From the NCBI GenBank assembly GCA_902777335.1, contig CACYTF010000017.1, positions 1 through 56,189 on the forward strand: a stretch of DNA of 56,189 nt, in the 5' to 3' direction. Below are positions 16,101-24,700 of the stretch, piece by piece. The notes below the pieces were generated by a model, which had not been told where the DNA came from, did not search any database, and worked only from the letters and a program-made list of their open reading frames with translations. Source of the stretch: an uncultured Eubacteriales bacterium. Its GTDB lineage: Bacteria > Bacillota > Clostridia > Christensenellales > Aristaeellaceae. The position numbers and the translations under genes are program-made. The stretch's first letter is position 1; each line of letters begins with the position of its first letter.

Positions 16101-16681
16101 CGCAGAACGCTGCCCGGCGCGCGGACGATTTGGAGGACAGACTGCAGCATCGCTTGCAGGAATTGGAGCAGGAAAAGGCCATCAAGGCTCGAACGCCCGT
16201 GATCATGGGCGGCGTCCTGGTGATCCCCCAGGGCCTGCTGAATCAGCTGCTCGGCATTCCGAGTGAGGGCGAGCTGTTCGGCGCGGATCGCGCGGCCATC
16301 GAAAAGGCCGCCATGGACGCCGTCATGTACCGGGAATATCAGCGCGGATTTTTGCCGACAGACGTCAGCGTCGGAAAGAAAGGCTATGACATCGAATCCC
16401 GGATACCGGATCATATGCGCGGTGAAGGCGGCGGCAGCCTGCGGTTCATTGAGGTCAAGGGACGCCGAAAGGGATCGACCACGGTGACGGTCACGCGCAA
16501 TGAAATCATCACGGCATTGAACAAGCCCGATGAATTCATATTGGCCATCGTCGAGGTGGACGGCCCGCTGACGCATACGATTTACCTTCGGACGCCGTTT
16601 TCCAGCGAGCCGGATCAGGCGGCGTGCAGCGTCAATTATGAGATTGCAGATTTGATAAAATGCGGTATAATAGAACCGTAG
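13175..16681 (+). CDS. SNF2-type helicase with C-terminal DUF3883 (defence helicase)
   Basis: 1168 residues. The SF2 core has a Q-like motif PLPHQ (~106), Walker A DDPGAGKT (~129-136), DEAH (230-233), TATPH motif III, and the second RecA domain IFTEHRDTLNYLADKI to GRIHRIGQ (about 503-610). A long charged coiled-coil insertion separates the two halves. The C-terminal ~110 residues are DUF3883, with a PD-(D/E)xK-like set GYDIES...LRFIEVKGR, so a nuclease or nuclease remnant is possible. This architecture is seen in helicase-methylase-ATPase defence loci. The start at 13175 has GGGG at 13162-13165, 9 nt upstream. Codon use is less GC-biased than the flanks, consistent with horizontal transfer. 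It is the first gene of the island operon. Confidence 0.88.
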   Translation: MAKLEDLTIGSVVNGLLPNEPITVVSTKWYGSACLDVIYKTNTGITGSQVLYRDDEPSLSVLQMSLPWSFDIPGDKMRLVSEAYRIDLAHLFDPYLAVHTSSIEPLPHQISAVYEEMLPRLPLRYVLADDPGAGKTIMTGLLLKELIVRGDLKRCLIVCPGNLAEQWQDELYQKFHLRFEILTNDRLESSVTGNVFTEINYCIARLDKLARNETIQEKLKVTDWDLIVCDEAHKMSASFWGNEIKYTKRYLLGRLLSTITRHFLLLTATPHNGKEEDFQLFMALIDPDRFEGICRTSNQNIDISDVMRRLVKEDLLKFDGKPLFPERIAYTVNYDLSPMEAQLYNAVTTYVQEEFNRADNLEGEHKNTVGFALTILQRRLASSPEAIYQSLRRRRERLENRLREEQLGKRAREMEWQFDIPQDMDDLDDMPADELEKEEETVAERASAAKTIPELEAEIATLQRLETMANQVRSSGTDRKWEELSSILQDKEEMFAPDGQREKLIIFTEHRDTLNYLADKIRTLFGKPESVVTIHGGMLRDERRKIETLFKQDKDVRIMIATDAAGEGINLQRAHLMVNYDLPWNPNRIEQRFGRIHRIGQTEVCHLWNLVSKETREGAVYQRLFEKLEEERNALGGKVFDILGKVTFENQSLRDLLIAAIRYGNQPEVRDKLNQVVDRALDVKALQKLIDENALTEDTMDVHRIMAIREEMERMEAHKLQPFYIQAFFMEAFTALGGIIRKRERGRWEITRVPSKVLRRDQVISFGVPVASKYERVCFDKAFCNVSGQPTADQICPGHPLLEAVIDIVLEQNADVMKRGSILIDENDPSDKPRLLFYIEDSFQDGKKVSATEFRVINRTMQFVELDEAGHSRQAGYAPYLDYRPANDAETQAIQDYVKTQSWLMDGVEDRALSYAMQHIVPVHLKELREHRTKMADKTAQAVKTRLTSEIQYWDRRAQELKAKEQAGKSGGKLNSQNAARRADDLEDRLQHRLQELEQEKAIKARTPVIMGGVLVIPQGLLNQLLGIPSEGELFGADRAAIEKAAMDAVMYREYQRGFLPTDVSVGKKGYDIESRIPDHMRGEGGGSLRFIEVKGRRKGSTTVTVTRNEIITALNKPDEFILAIVEVDGPLTHTIYLRTPFSSEPDQAACSVNYEIADLIKCGIIEP

Positions 16682-16705
16682 GCCATTATGAGGAGGCATG
16701 ACGCC

Positions 16706-16978
16706 ATGATGTATCCGTTTATAACACTGGATGACGGCATTGAGATCGTCCATTCCGAGATATTGCCGGATCGGCGTGTAAAGGTCTACATGGAAAAGCC
16801 GGATGCGTCGGATGGATTTCACCACGCCACCTGCTATTTGCCGGATTATCAGTGGACAGATATTGATGGTTTGACTGAAGCGGAACTGCGCCGCTGTCAG
16901 GAGGTTATTGAGAGCACCGCCCACCTGATCCTTCGATTCGCGGCGGACGGAGGGTTTGAAAATGCCTCAAATTTTTAG
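16706..16978 (+). CDS. Small protein of unknown function in the defence island
   Basis: A 90-residue soluble acidic protein starting MMYPFITLDDGIEIVHSEI and containing CYLPDYQWTDIDGLTEAEL. AGGAGG lies 9 nt before ATG 16706; the frame extends further upstream but that codon precedes the ribosome binding site. From memory, similar short proteins are found next to DUF4160 genes, and here a DUF4160 reading frame overlaps its end. No catalytic motif is seen. It may be an accessory or antitoxin-like component of the island; that is inference from position only. Confidence 0.7.
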   Translation: MMYPFITLDDGIEIVHSEILPDRRVKVYMEKPDASDGFHHATCYLPDYQWTDIDGLTEAELRRCQEVIESTAHLILRFAADGGFENASNF

Positions 16979-17241
16979 GATCGGCGCCTATTGGGTTTAC
17001 TTCTGGACGAACGAAAGCATGCCGCTGGAGCCTGTACATGTGCATGTCGCGCTGGGAGCGCCCAGCGAAAACGCGACATAAATATGGATAACGCGCCGGG
17101 GGGAAACGCCTGCTGTGTCACAACCGATCGGAAATTCCCGCTCATGTCCTGCGCAACATCATGGCCATCATAGAAGCGCGCAGCGACGAGGTCATTCTGA
17201 AATGGAAGCAGTACTTTGGCGAAACCCAATACTTCTGCTGA
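16962..17241 (+). pseudogene. DUF4160 family gene, inactivated by a nonsense codon and a frameshift
   Basis: The frame from ATG 16962 reads MPQIFRIGAYWVYFW, then VHVHVALGAPSENAT, the DUF4160 signature, and stops at TAA 17079-17081, where the family has Lys (NATKIW). The next codons still read IWIT. After the G-tract 17098-17103 the homology continues one frame over as LLCHNRSEIPAHVLRNIM, then ARSDEVILKWKQYFGE, ending at TGA 17239. One substitution plus one extra G explains both lesions. The intact gene would encode about 93 residues. DUF4160 proteins often sit in toxin-antitoxin-like pairs; here the remnant overlaps the preceding small gene by 17 nt. A sequencing error in the G-run could mimic the frameshift but not the TAA. 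Confidence 0.8.
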
Positions 17242-17330
17242 TGGAATACGGCGAATCCACCAATGGCGAGCAATGCTCGCCGCTACGGGCTTTACAGGCG
17301 CCTTTACGGTAAAATGAATAGAGGAATACT

Positions 17331-20096
17331 ATGGGAATGAAGAAAAAACTGATCGAGGTTGCCCTGCCATTAGAGGCAATAAATGCAGAATCGGCGCGGG
17401 AGAAATCCATCCGCCACGGCCATCCCAGCACATTGCACTTATGGTGGGCGCGGCGGCCACTGGCGACGGCCCGCGCCGTCATTTGGTCGTCCCTTGTAGA
17501 TGATCCTTCCAGTCATCCCGAATTGTTCCCGGATGAAGAGGCGCAGCGCAAAGAGCGCGAGCGCTTATTTGGTATTCTGACAAAACTGGTCAAATGGGAA
17601 AACAGCAACGATCCCGGCGTGTTGGCCGAGGCAAAAAAGGAAATCATGAAATCCACCGGCGGCAATCCTCCTGCGCTCCTTGACCCCTTTGCAGGTGGCG
17701 GAGCGATTCCGTTGGAGGCCCAGCGTCTGGGGCTGGAGGCCCACGCCCACGACCTGAACCCCGTGGCCGTAATGATCAACAAAGCCATGATCGAGATACC
17801 GCCGAAATTCGCCGGACAGCGCCCGGTCAATCCGACATGGCGCAGGCAGATGGGCGGCGGTGCAACGGTGAAGGGCGCGGCGGGTCTGGCCGAGGACGTG
17901 CGCTATTACGGCGAGTGGATGAAAAGCGAGGCCTTCAAGCGCATCGGCCACCTGTACCCCAGGGCGAAGCTGAACAACGGCCAGGAGGCCACCGTCATCG
18001 CCTGGATCTGGGCGCGGACGGTGAAGTGCCCGAATCCGGCTTGCGGGTGTACCATCCCCTGCGCGAGCAACTATGTCCTCTCCAAGAAAAAGGGCAATTA
18101 CGCCTGGGTGCTGCCCAGGCAGAACGACGATCGCTTTGACTTCAAGGTATATACCGGCGCTTCCCTGCCGAAAGACCTGCTCGAGCCCAAGAAGGGGCGC
18201 GGGGCTGCTTTTGTGTGCCCCGGTTGCGGACAGACCACGCTGGACGAGTACGTCAAGCAGGAGGGCAAGGCCGGACGCATCGGCGCGCAGCTGATGGCGA
18301 TCGTGGCTGAGGGACCCCGGGGCCGCGTCTATCTTTCCCCGAATTCCGAGCACATCCACGCGGCGGAATGCGAGAAGCCGGAGGCGTATCCCAGCGGCGC
18401 AATGCCGGAGAACCCCCGCTGGTTCAGCCCGCCGGCCTTTGGCATGACGGACTACAGCGACCTGTTCACCAACCGCCAGCTGACGGCGCTGACGACGTTC
18501 AGCGCACTGGTGGGCGAGGCGCAGAAGAAGGCGGAACAGGACGCCGAGGCGGCGGGCATGTTCAACGACCACATCGGCCTCGACCAGGGCGGCACCGGCG
18601 CAAAAGCCTACGGCGAAGCCGTGGGGGCTTACCTTGCATTTGATGTTGACAGGCTTGCTGACAGATGTTCTTCGATCTGTTCATGGGACACAGGATATGT
18701 GAAAATCCGAAATACTTTCGGACGGCAAGCTATACCCATGACATGGGATTATGCCGAGGGCAATCCATTTAGCTCTTCTACTGGCAGCTGGGAAAGTATG
18801 GTAGATTGGGTGGTAGAAGTATTACAGCAGTTACCTTCCAATCCAAACGGCTTTGCAAAGCAATTCGATGCACAAAGCGATACTGGATTGCGAAGTATTG
18901 TCATATCCACTGATCCGCCCTATTATGACAATATCGGCTATGCCGACCTGTCCGATTTCTTCTATGTATGGATGCGACAGGCCTTAAAGCAGTCCTATCC
19001 CAATCTGTTCAGGACGATGCTGGTTCCCAAAGCCGAGGAACTGGTGGCAACGCCTTACCGCTTTGAAGGGAGCGCTGAAAAGGCCAAAGCATTCTTTGAA
19101 GATGGCATGTATCAGACCTGCTGCCAGATCAACAAGTATGCCCGGAACGACATCCCCGTGACCATTTACTACGCCTTCAAGCAGAGCGACACCGACGCCG
19201 ACGACAACACCGCGTCCTCCGGCTGGGAGACGATGCTCTCCGCCATCATCCGCGCGGGCTTTGCCATCACGGGCACCTGGCCGATGCGCACGGAAATGGC
19301 GAATCGTTCCATTGCCTCCGGCACCAACGCCCTCGCCTCCTCCATCGTCCTCGTCTGCCGCAAGCGACCCGCTGATGCCCGCAGCGTCACCCGCCGAGAA
19401 TTCATCAATGCCCTCCATCGGGAAATGCGCCCGGCCTTGGAAAAGCTTCAATCAGCAAACATTGCTCCGGTAGACTTGGCTCAATCTGCCATTGGTCCCG
19501 GCATCGGCGTATTCAGCCGCTTCAAGAGCGTATTGGAAGCGGACGGCAAGCCCATGAGCGTTCGATCCGCCTTGCAGATCATCAATCAGGAATTGGACGC
19601 CTTCTACAATGAGCAGGAGGGAGAGCTGGATCGTGAATCCCGGTTCTGTGTCGATCTGTTCAATCAATACGCATTCAATACCCTGAAATTCGGGGACGCG
19701 GATATACTGGCCCGCGCCAAGAATACCAGCGTCCAGGCGTTGGCGGATCGCGGCGTCATGTATGCCGCGAAGGGCCAGGTGCGCCTATTGACCCGCGAAG
19801 AATTGCCGGAGAAGGTCAATTCCGGCGAGGAGTGCATTTGGCTTCTGACCCAGCAGCTGGCGCGGGCCATGGAGAAGGACGGCATCAAAGGCTGCGCCAG
19901 CATTCTGATGGACATGTACGGCGCCAACGCCGAAAACGCCAAGGCCCTCGCCTATCGCCTCTATACCATCTGTGAGCGCAAGAACTGGGCGCAGGAGGGC
20001 TTCGCCTACAACAACCTGGTCGTCGCCTGGCCCGAAATCCAGGCCATGGCCGCCGATATGGCCGCCGCCAAACCCGAGCAGCTCAGCATGTTCTGA
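17331..20096 (+). CDS. DUF1156 adenine-specific DNA methylase with Zn-ribbons
   Basis: 921 residues. N-terminal DUF1156 (LIEVALPLEAINAESAREKS, then HPSTLHLWWARRPLA); SAM-binding motif I LLDPFAGGGAIPLEAQRLG (~117-135); zinc-knuckle cysteines CPNPACGC and CPGCGQ (~233-300); catalytic motif IV STDPPYYDN (~526-534) for N6-adenine methylation; and a C-terminal ~400-residue region including GTNALASSIVLVCRKRP. The motif order (I, then a long target-recognition region, then IV) fits a DNA methylase that marks self in a defence system. AGAGG lies 6-7 nt before ATG 17331. Base composition changes sharply within the gene (AT-richer from about 18636 to 18990). Confidence 0.9.
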   Translation: MGMKKKLIEVALPLEAINAESAREKSIRHGHPSTLHLWWARRPLATARAVIWSSLVDDPSSHPELFPDEEAQRKERERLFGILTKLVKWENSNDPGVLAEAKKEIMKSTGGNPPALLDPFAGGGAIPLEAQRLGLEAHAHDLNPVAVMINKAMIEIPPKFAGQRPVNPTWRRQMGGGATVKGAAGLAEDVRYYGEWMKSEAFKRIGHLYPRAKLNNGQEATVIAWIWARTVKCPNPACGCTIPCASNYVLSKKKGNYAWVLPRQNDDRFDFKVYTGASLPKDLLEPKKGRGAAFVCPGCGQTTLDEYVKQEGKAGRIGAQLMAIVAEGPRGRVYLSPNSEHIHAAECEKPEAYPSGAMPENPRWFSPPAFGMTDYSDLFTNRQLTALTTFSALVGEAQKKAEQDAEAAGMFNDHIGLDQGGTGAKAYGEAVGAYLAFDVDRLADRCSSICSWDTGYVKIRNTFGRQAIPMTWDYAEGNPFSSSTGSWESMVDWVVEVLQQLPSNPNGFAKQFDAQSDTGLRSIVISTDPPYYDNIGYADLSDFFYVWMRQALKQSYPNLFRTMLVPKAEELVATPYRFEGSAEKAKAFFEDGMYQTCCQINKYARNDIPVTIYYAFKQSDTDADDNTASSGWETMLSAIIRAGFAITGTWPMRTEMANRSIASGTNALASSIVLVCRKRPADARSVTRREFINALHREMRPALEKLQSANIAPVDLAQSAIGPGIGVFSRFKSVLEADGKPMSVRSALQIINQELDAFYNEQEGELDRESRFCVDLFNQYAFNTLKFGDADILARAKNTSVQALADRGVMYAAKGQVRLLTREELPEKVNSGEECIWLLTQQLARAMEKDGIKGCASILMDMYGANAENAKALAYRLYTICERKNWAQEGFAYNNLVVAWPEIQAMAADMAAAKPEQLSMF

Positions 20097-20109
20097 AAAG
20101 AGGTTACCA

Positions 20110-21558
20110 ATGGAAAATATCGCACAGTTGGTCAGGCAATTGACCTTGCTGCCCAATGAAACACAGTGGTTGGAATTCAAAGATAACAATACCGACCCAC
20201 AGATGATTGGCGAGAATATCAGCGCGCTTGCAAACGCAGCCGCCTATTGCGAGCGGGACTATGCCTATCTCATCTGGGGCGTCAATGATGCCACCCATAC
20301 GATTGTTGGGACCGATTTCGATCCTGAAAACAAGAAAAAGGGGAACCAGCCCTTGGAAATCTGGCTCCGCACCCAGCTTTCCGAAAATGCCACGTATGAA
20401 TTCGCCTCGGATAAAATCGGGAATAATACTGTGGTTGTGCTCATAATAAACAGGGCAATTGATCGCACTGTAATGTTCCAGAAAACCGAGTACATTCGAG
20501 TGGGCAGTTGCACTAAAAAGCTGAACGAGGTTCCGGGCATGAAGTCTCAGCTATGGGATCGGCTGCGCAGCGATGTCTTTGAGGATATGCGCGCCATGAG
20601 CCATCTGGAATTACAGACGGCTCTGCAAATGCTGGACTATGGCCAGTATTATGAGCTTCAGCACATGACTGTGCCCTCAAACACCGATGCGATTGCCTAT
20701 CATCTGAACGAGGATCGTATTATCCGGATAGAAGAGGACGGCAGCTACAGTATAACCAATCTCGGCGCTCTGTTGCTCGCCAAACGACTGAATCAGTTTC
20801 CTTCCGTATCACGCAAGTCCATGCGCATTGTGCAGTACAGTGGGATAAATAGCCTTGAAATCATCAGAGAAATCACCGGTAGAAGGGGATATGCGGTTGG
20901 ATATGAAAACGCGATACAATACATCGAAGCTTTGCTGCCGGCGAGGGAAATTATCGAGGATGGACTTCGAAGAACGGAACTGGCTTATCCGTCGCTGGCT
21001 ATCCGCGAGGTGGTTGCCAACGCCTTGATCCATCAGGACTTGAGCATTCGCGGGACCGGTCCTCTCATTGAGATTTTTGCCGATCGCATTGAGGTGACAA
21101 ATCCAGGCAGACCTCTGGTGGATGTCCTTCGCATTGTGGATAACCCGCCAAAATCCCGCAACGAGAAAATGGCTGCCTTGATGCGGCGTTTCCACATCTG
21201 TGAAGAATCCGGAACGGGTTGGGACAAGATTATCATGAGCAGCGAACTGGCGCATCTGCCCGCGCCCAAGATAGAGATTTATGAGGAGAACATGCGCGTA
21301 ATACTGTTTTCGGTTCGCCCCTTTACCGACATCGACCCAAATGACAAATTGTGGGCCTGCTATATGCATGCCTGCGTTCGCTTTGTGGAGGGAAAGCAGG
21401 TGACCAACGCATCATTAAGGGAGCGATTTGGGCTTCCCGACAGCGGAGCTTCTCAAATCTCGAGATTGATCAAGCTTGCCATTGAAAGAGGGATGATCAA
21501 GCCCTCTGATCCGACAACTGCGCCGCGATATATGCGCTATATCCCCATTTGGGCATAG
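20110..21558 (+). CDS. AlbA_2 (Schlafen-type) and HATPase domain regulator
   Basis: 482 residues. The N-terminal ~130 residues form an AlbA_2 domain (NETQWLEFKDNN, ISALANAAAYCERDYAYLIWG, then KTEYIRVGSCTKKLNEVPG). A winged-helix middle region (YSITNLGALLLAKRL) leads to a C-terminal GHKL-like ATPase segment, ELAYPSLAIREVVANALIHQ, with FADRIEVTNPGRPL and EESGTGWDKI, and a final helical domain that resembles an HTH. This is the COG2865-type predicted regulator. ATG 20110 has AAGAGG 7 nt upstream and lies 13 nt after the methylase stop. In defence loci these proteins may act as regulators or as nucleotide-sensing effectors; the role here is not established. Confidence 0.85.
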   Translation: MENIAQLVRQLTLLPNETQWLEFKDNNTDPQMIGENISALANAAAYCERDYAYLIWGVNDATHTIVGTDFDPENKKKGNQPLEIWLRTQLSENATYEFASDKIGNNTVVVLIINRAIDRTVMFQKTEYIRVGSCTKKLNEVPGMKSQLWDRLRSDVFEDMRAMSHLELQTALQMLDYGQYYELQHMTVPSNTDAIAYHLNEDRIIRIEEDGSYSITNLGALLLAKRLNQFPSVSRKSMRIVQYSGINSLEIIREITGRRGYAVGYENAIQYIEALLPAREIIEDGLRRTELAYPSLAIREVVANALIHQDLSIRGTGPLIEIFADRIEVTNPGRPLVDVLRIVDNPPKSRNEKMAALMRRFHICEESGTGWDKIIMSSELAHLPAPKIEIYEENMRVILFSVRPFTDIDPNDKLWACYMHACVRFVEGKQVTNASLRERFGLPDSGASQISRLIKLAIERGMIKPSDPTTAPRYMRYIPIWA

Positions 21559-21753
21559 GAGGTTTAACTTGCCGGCAACTTGCAGTCCATTTGCTGAAAT
21601 GAATAACGGGCGCTGCAAACATGCATATTTGGCGCAGATGTTTGTGGTTTTACCCTGAATTCTGCATAACTATGCATCATCGATTTGAATTTAACTTGCC
21701 GGCAACTTGCGGCGACAGAAAGATGAACAATACACAGAAGCGAGGATTGAGCT
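21559..21753 (+). repeat. Intergenic region with a 21-bp direct repeat containing a palindrome
   Basis: The same 21-bp sequence occurs at 21563-21583 and 21690-21710. Each copy contains the perfect palindrome TTGCCGGCAA. The 106 bp between them is AT-rich, with ATGCAT palindromes and no coding frame. It could be a pair of operators for the island regulator or the scar of a recombination event. Confidence 0.7.
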
Positions 21754-24700
21754 ATGAAGAACAAGGAATTGGTCAGCCGGGCACTGGACATCCTGCGGGA
21801 GGTCATGGCCCCGTGGGTTTGCCAAACCATCAAAAACCTGGTGCCGGAATACATTGAAGACCCCTCCGATTCGCTCTGGTGGGAAGAGGCTGTCGTTCCC
21901 TTTGCCACCGGCTTTGTGCCGGATCAGCAGCAGCTGCTTCGCTATACAAGCTGGCAATCCCGCACGGATGCTCTGGATATACAGGCGTGCTGCAACGTGG
22001 TGGAGCGGAACTGGAACAGCATCTTTATCCATGCGCTGAGCAAGAAGGCCCGTTCCTGGAATAAACTGGTTCAGGCCGCCCGCAACGATATCTCCCACAT
22101 GGGGGCCGGAGACTATCCCGACGCCGATACCACCAGCGCGCTGGACAACATTGCGCGCCTGGCCGGTGAAATGGATCAGGAGACCATGGCCAAAATTCAG
22201 GCGCTGTACCGCAAACATCTGTATGGCCACGAGGGCGGCTCGACGGTCTCCCCCGTAGGGGCGATCTCCGCATCGCCCGCCGCCACGCCTGCCGCCAAAC
22301 CCGCAGGCGTCATGCAGACCACGCCCGTCACCGGCCTCAAATCCTGGCGCGACATCATCGAGCCGCACCCGGACGTTGCCCAGGGCCGCTACAAAAACGC
22401 CGAGTTCGCGGCGGATCTGGCCCAGGTGGCCCGTGGCGAAGGCGCGTATGAATACCGCGACCCTGTGGAGTTTTTCAGCCGCACCTATGTCACCGAGGGC
22501 ATGAAGGGCCTGTTGATCCAGGCCCTCCGGCGCGTCGGCGGTTTGGACGGCGAGCCGGTCATCCAGCTTAAAACCGCCTTCGGCGGCGGCAAGACCCACA
22601 GCATGCTGGCACTGTACCATCTATTGCGCGGGCGCGCGGCCCTCGGCAGGCTGCCGCACATCAAGGCGCTCGTGGATGAATCCGGCATTGGCAATCTGCC
22701 CCTCTGCCGGGTTGCGGTACTGGTGGGCACCGCCCTCGAACCGGCGAAGTCGAAGCGCCCGGTCAATCTGCCCGGCACCACCGTCAATACCCTTTGGGGA
22801 GAACTGGCCTATCAGCTGGCGGTGGAATCCGGGAATCCCAAGCTCTATGACATCATCAAGGAATCCGACAAGAAGGGTGTATCCCCCGGTTCGGTCGCAT
22901 TGAAGGCGTTATTCGATGCCTGCGGACCCTGCGTCATACTGATCGACGAGCTGGTGGCCTATGCCAAGAAGCTGTGGAAGAAGGACGATCTTCCCGCCGG
23001 AACCTTTGACAATCTGATTTCATTCATCCAGGAGATCACCGAAGCTGCCCGCGCCAGTATAAACAGCCTGGTCGTGGCTTCCATCCCCGAATCCAACATT
23101 GAGATCGGTGAGGAGGAGGGCGGTCATCGCGCCCTTGAAGCCATTGAACACACCTTTGGCCGCATGGAATCCATATGGAAGCCCGTCGGCGCGAATGAGG
23201 GCTTTGAGATCGTCCGCCGCCGCCTGTTCCTGTCCTGCAAGGACGAGGCGGGCCGCGACGCCGTTTGCCAGGCTTTCAGCCAGTTCTATCAGGACAACAG
23301 CGGCGATTTTCCGACCAACGCCAAGGAGGTCGGGTATTTCGAGCGGATGCGCAGATGCTATCCCATCCACCCGGAGATCTTTGACCGCCTCTATGAAGAT
23401 TGGGCGACCATCGAACGGTTCCAGAAGACCCGCGGCGTACTGCGCTTGATGGCCGCCGTCGTTCATAATCTGTGGATCAACCAGGACGGCGGGCTGTTGA
23501 TCATGCCCGGCTCCATGTCGTTCTATCTGCCTGCCATACGCGATGAATTGACACGGCACGTCGGCGACAGCTGGAATCCCATCGTCGAGCGCGAGGTGGA
23601 TGGCGACCAGTCCATACCGTTCCAAAAAGACAGGGAAGTGTCGCGCTTCGGACACTACATGGCGGCCCGGCGCATCGCCCGCACGATCATGCTGGGATCG
23701 GCTCCCAGCACCCGGAGCGACAAAATCCGCGGCCTGGAAGCCAGCCGGATTCGCCTCGGCGCGATCCAGCCCGGCGAGAACATCGCCACCTTCAACGATG
23801 CCCTGAGCACCCTCCAGGCGTCATTGAGCTATCTCTATTCCAATCCCACCGGCGACCGCTTCTGGTTCGATACCCGCCCGACCCTTCGGAAGATCGCGGA
23901 TGATCGCGCCAGCCAGCGCAGCAGCGACGAAGTGGAAGTGGAAATCGAGCGCCGCCTGCGCCTGATCCGCAAGGAGCGCCCGTTCGCCCGCCTGCACATC
24001 TGCCCGGATACCAGCATGGACGTCTCCGACGACCAGGATGTCGGACTCGTGATACTGAATACGCAGCAGGTATTCAAGTCCGTCAAGGACAGCGACCTCG
24101 CTATACGGGCCGCCTCGGACATATTGAATACCCGGGGCCTTTCTCCGCGTATTTATCGCAATATGCTGGCCTTCATCGCGCCGGACTCCAACAACGCCGC
24201 TTCGCTGCGTGAAGCCGTGAAGATGTATCTGGCATGGGTATCCGTCCAGCAGGACAGCGAGGATTTGAATCTGGATGCCGCCCAGGTGCGCGAAGCATTA
24301 AACAATGTCACCCGCTGGAATCAGACCGTTGAGGCGCGTATCCAGGAAACCTATTGCCATCTTCTGGTTCCCTACATTGACCGGGAGATTGATCTGAAGA
24401 CCGTTATATGGGACGAACTGAATATCCGCAGCTCCGGCCCGGATTCCGTCGTAATGAAGGCTGCTCACAAAATGCAGCAGAACGAGCAGTTGATTACCCA
24501 ATGGGCGCCAGCGCTGTTGACGATGCAGCTGGATGACCTGCTGTGGCGCGATGCCAACGAAATCAACATCGGCGACCTGTGGAAGATGCTTTGCACCTAT
24601 TGCTATTTGCCGCGCCTGGCCAATTTCGACGTTTTGCAGCAGGCGATTCAAGTCGGCGTGAACTCCGAGGATTACTTCGCGTATGCAGAGGGCGTTGGGG

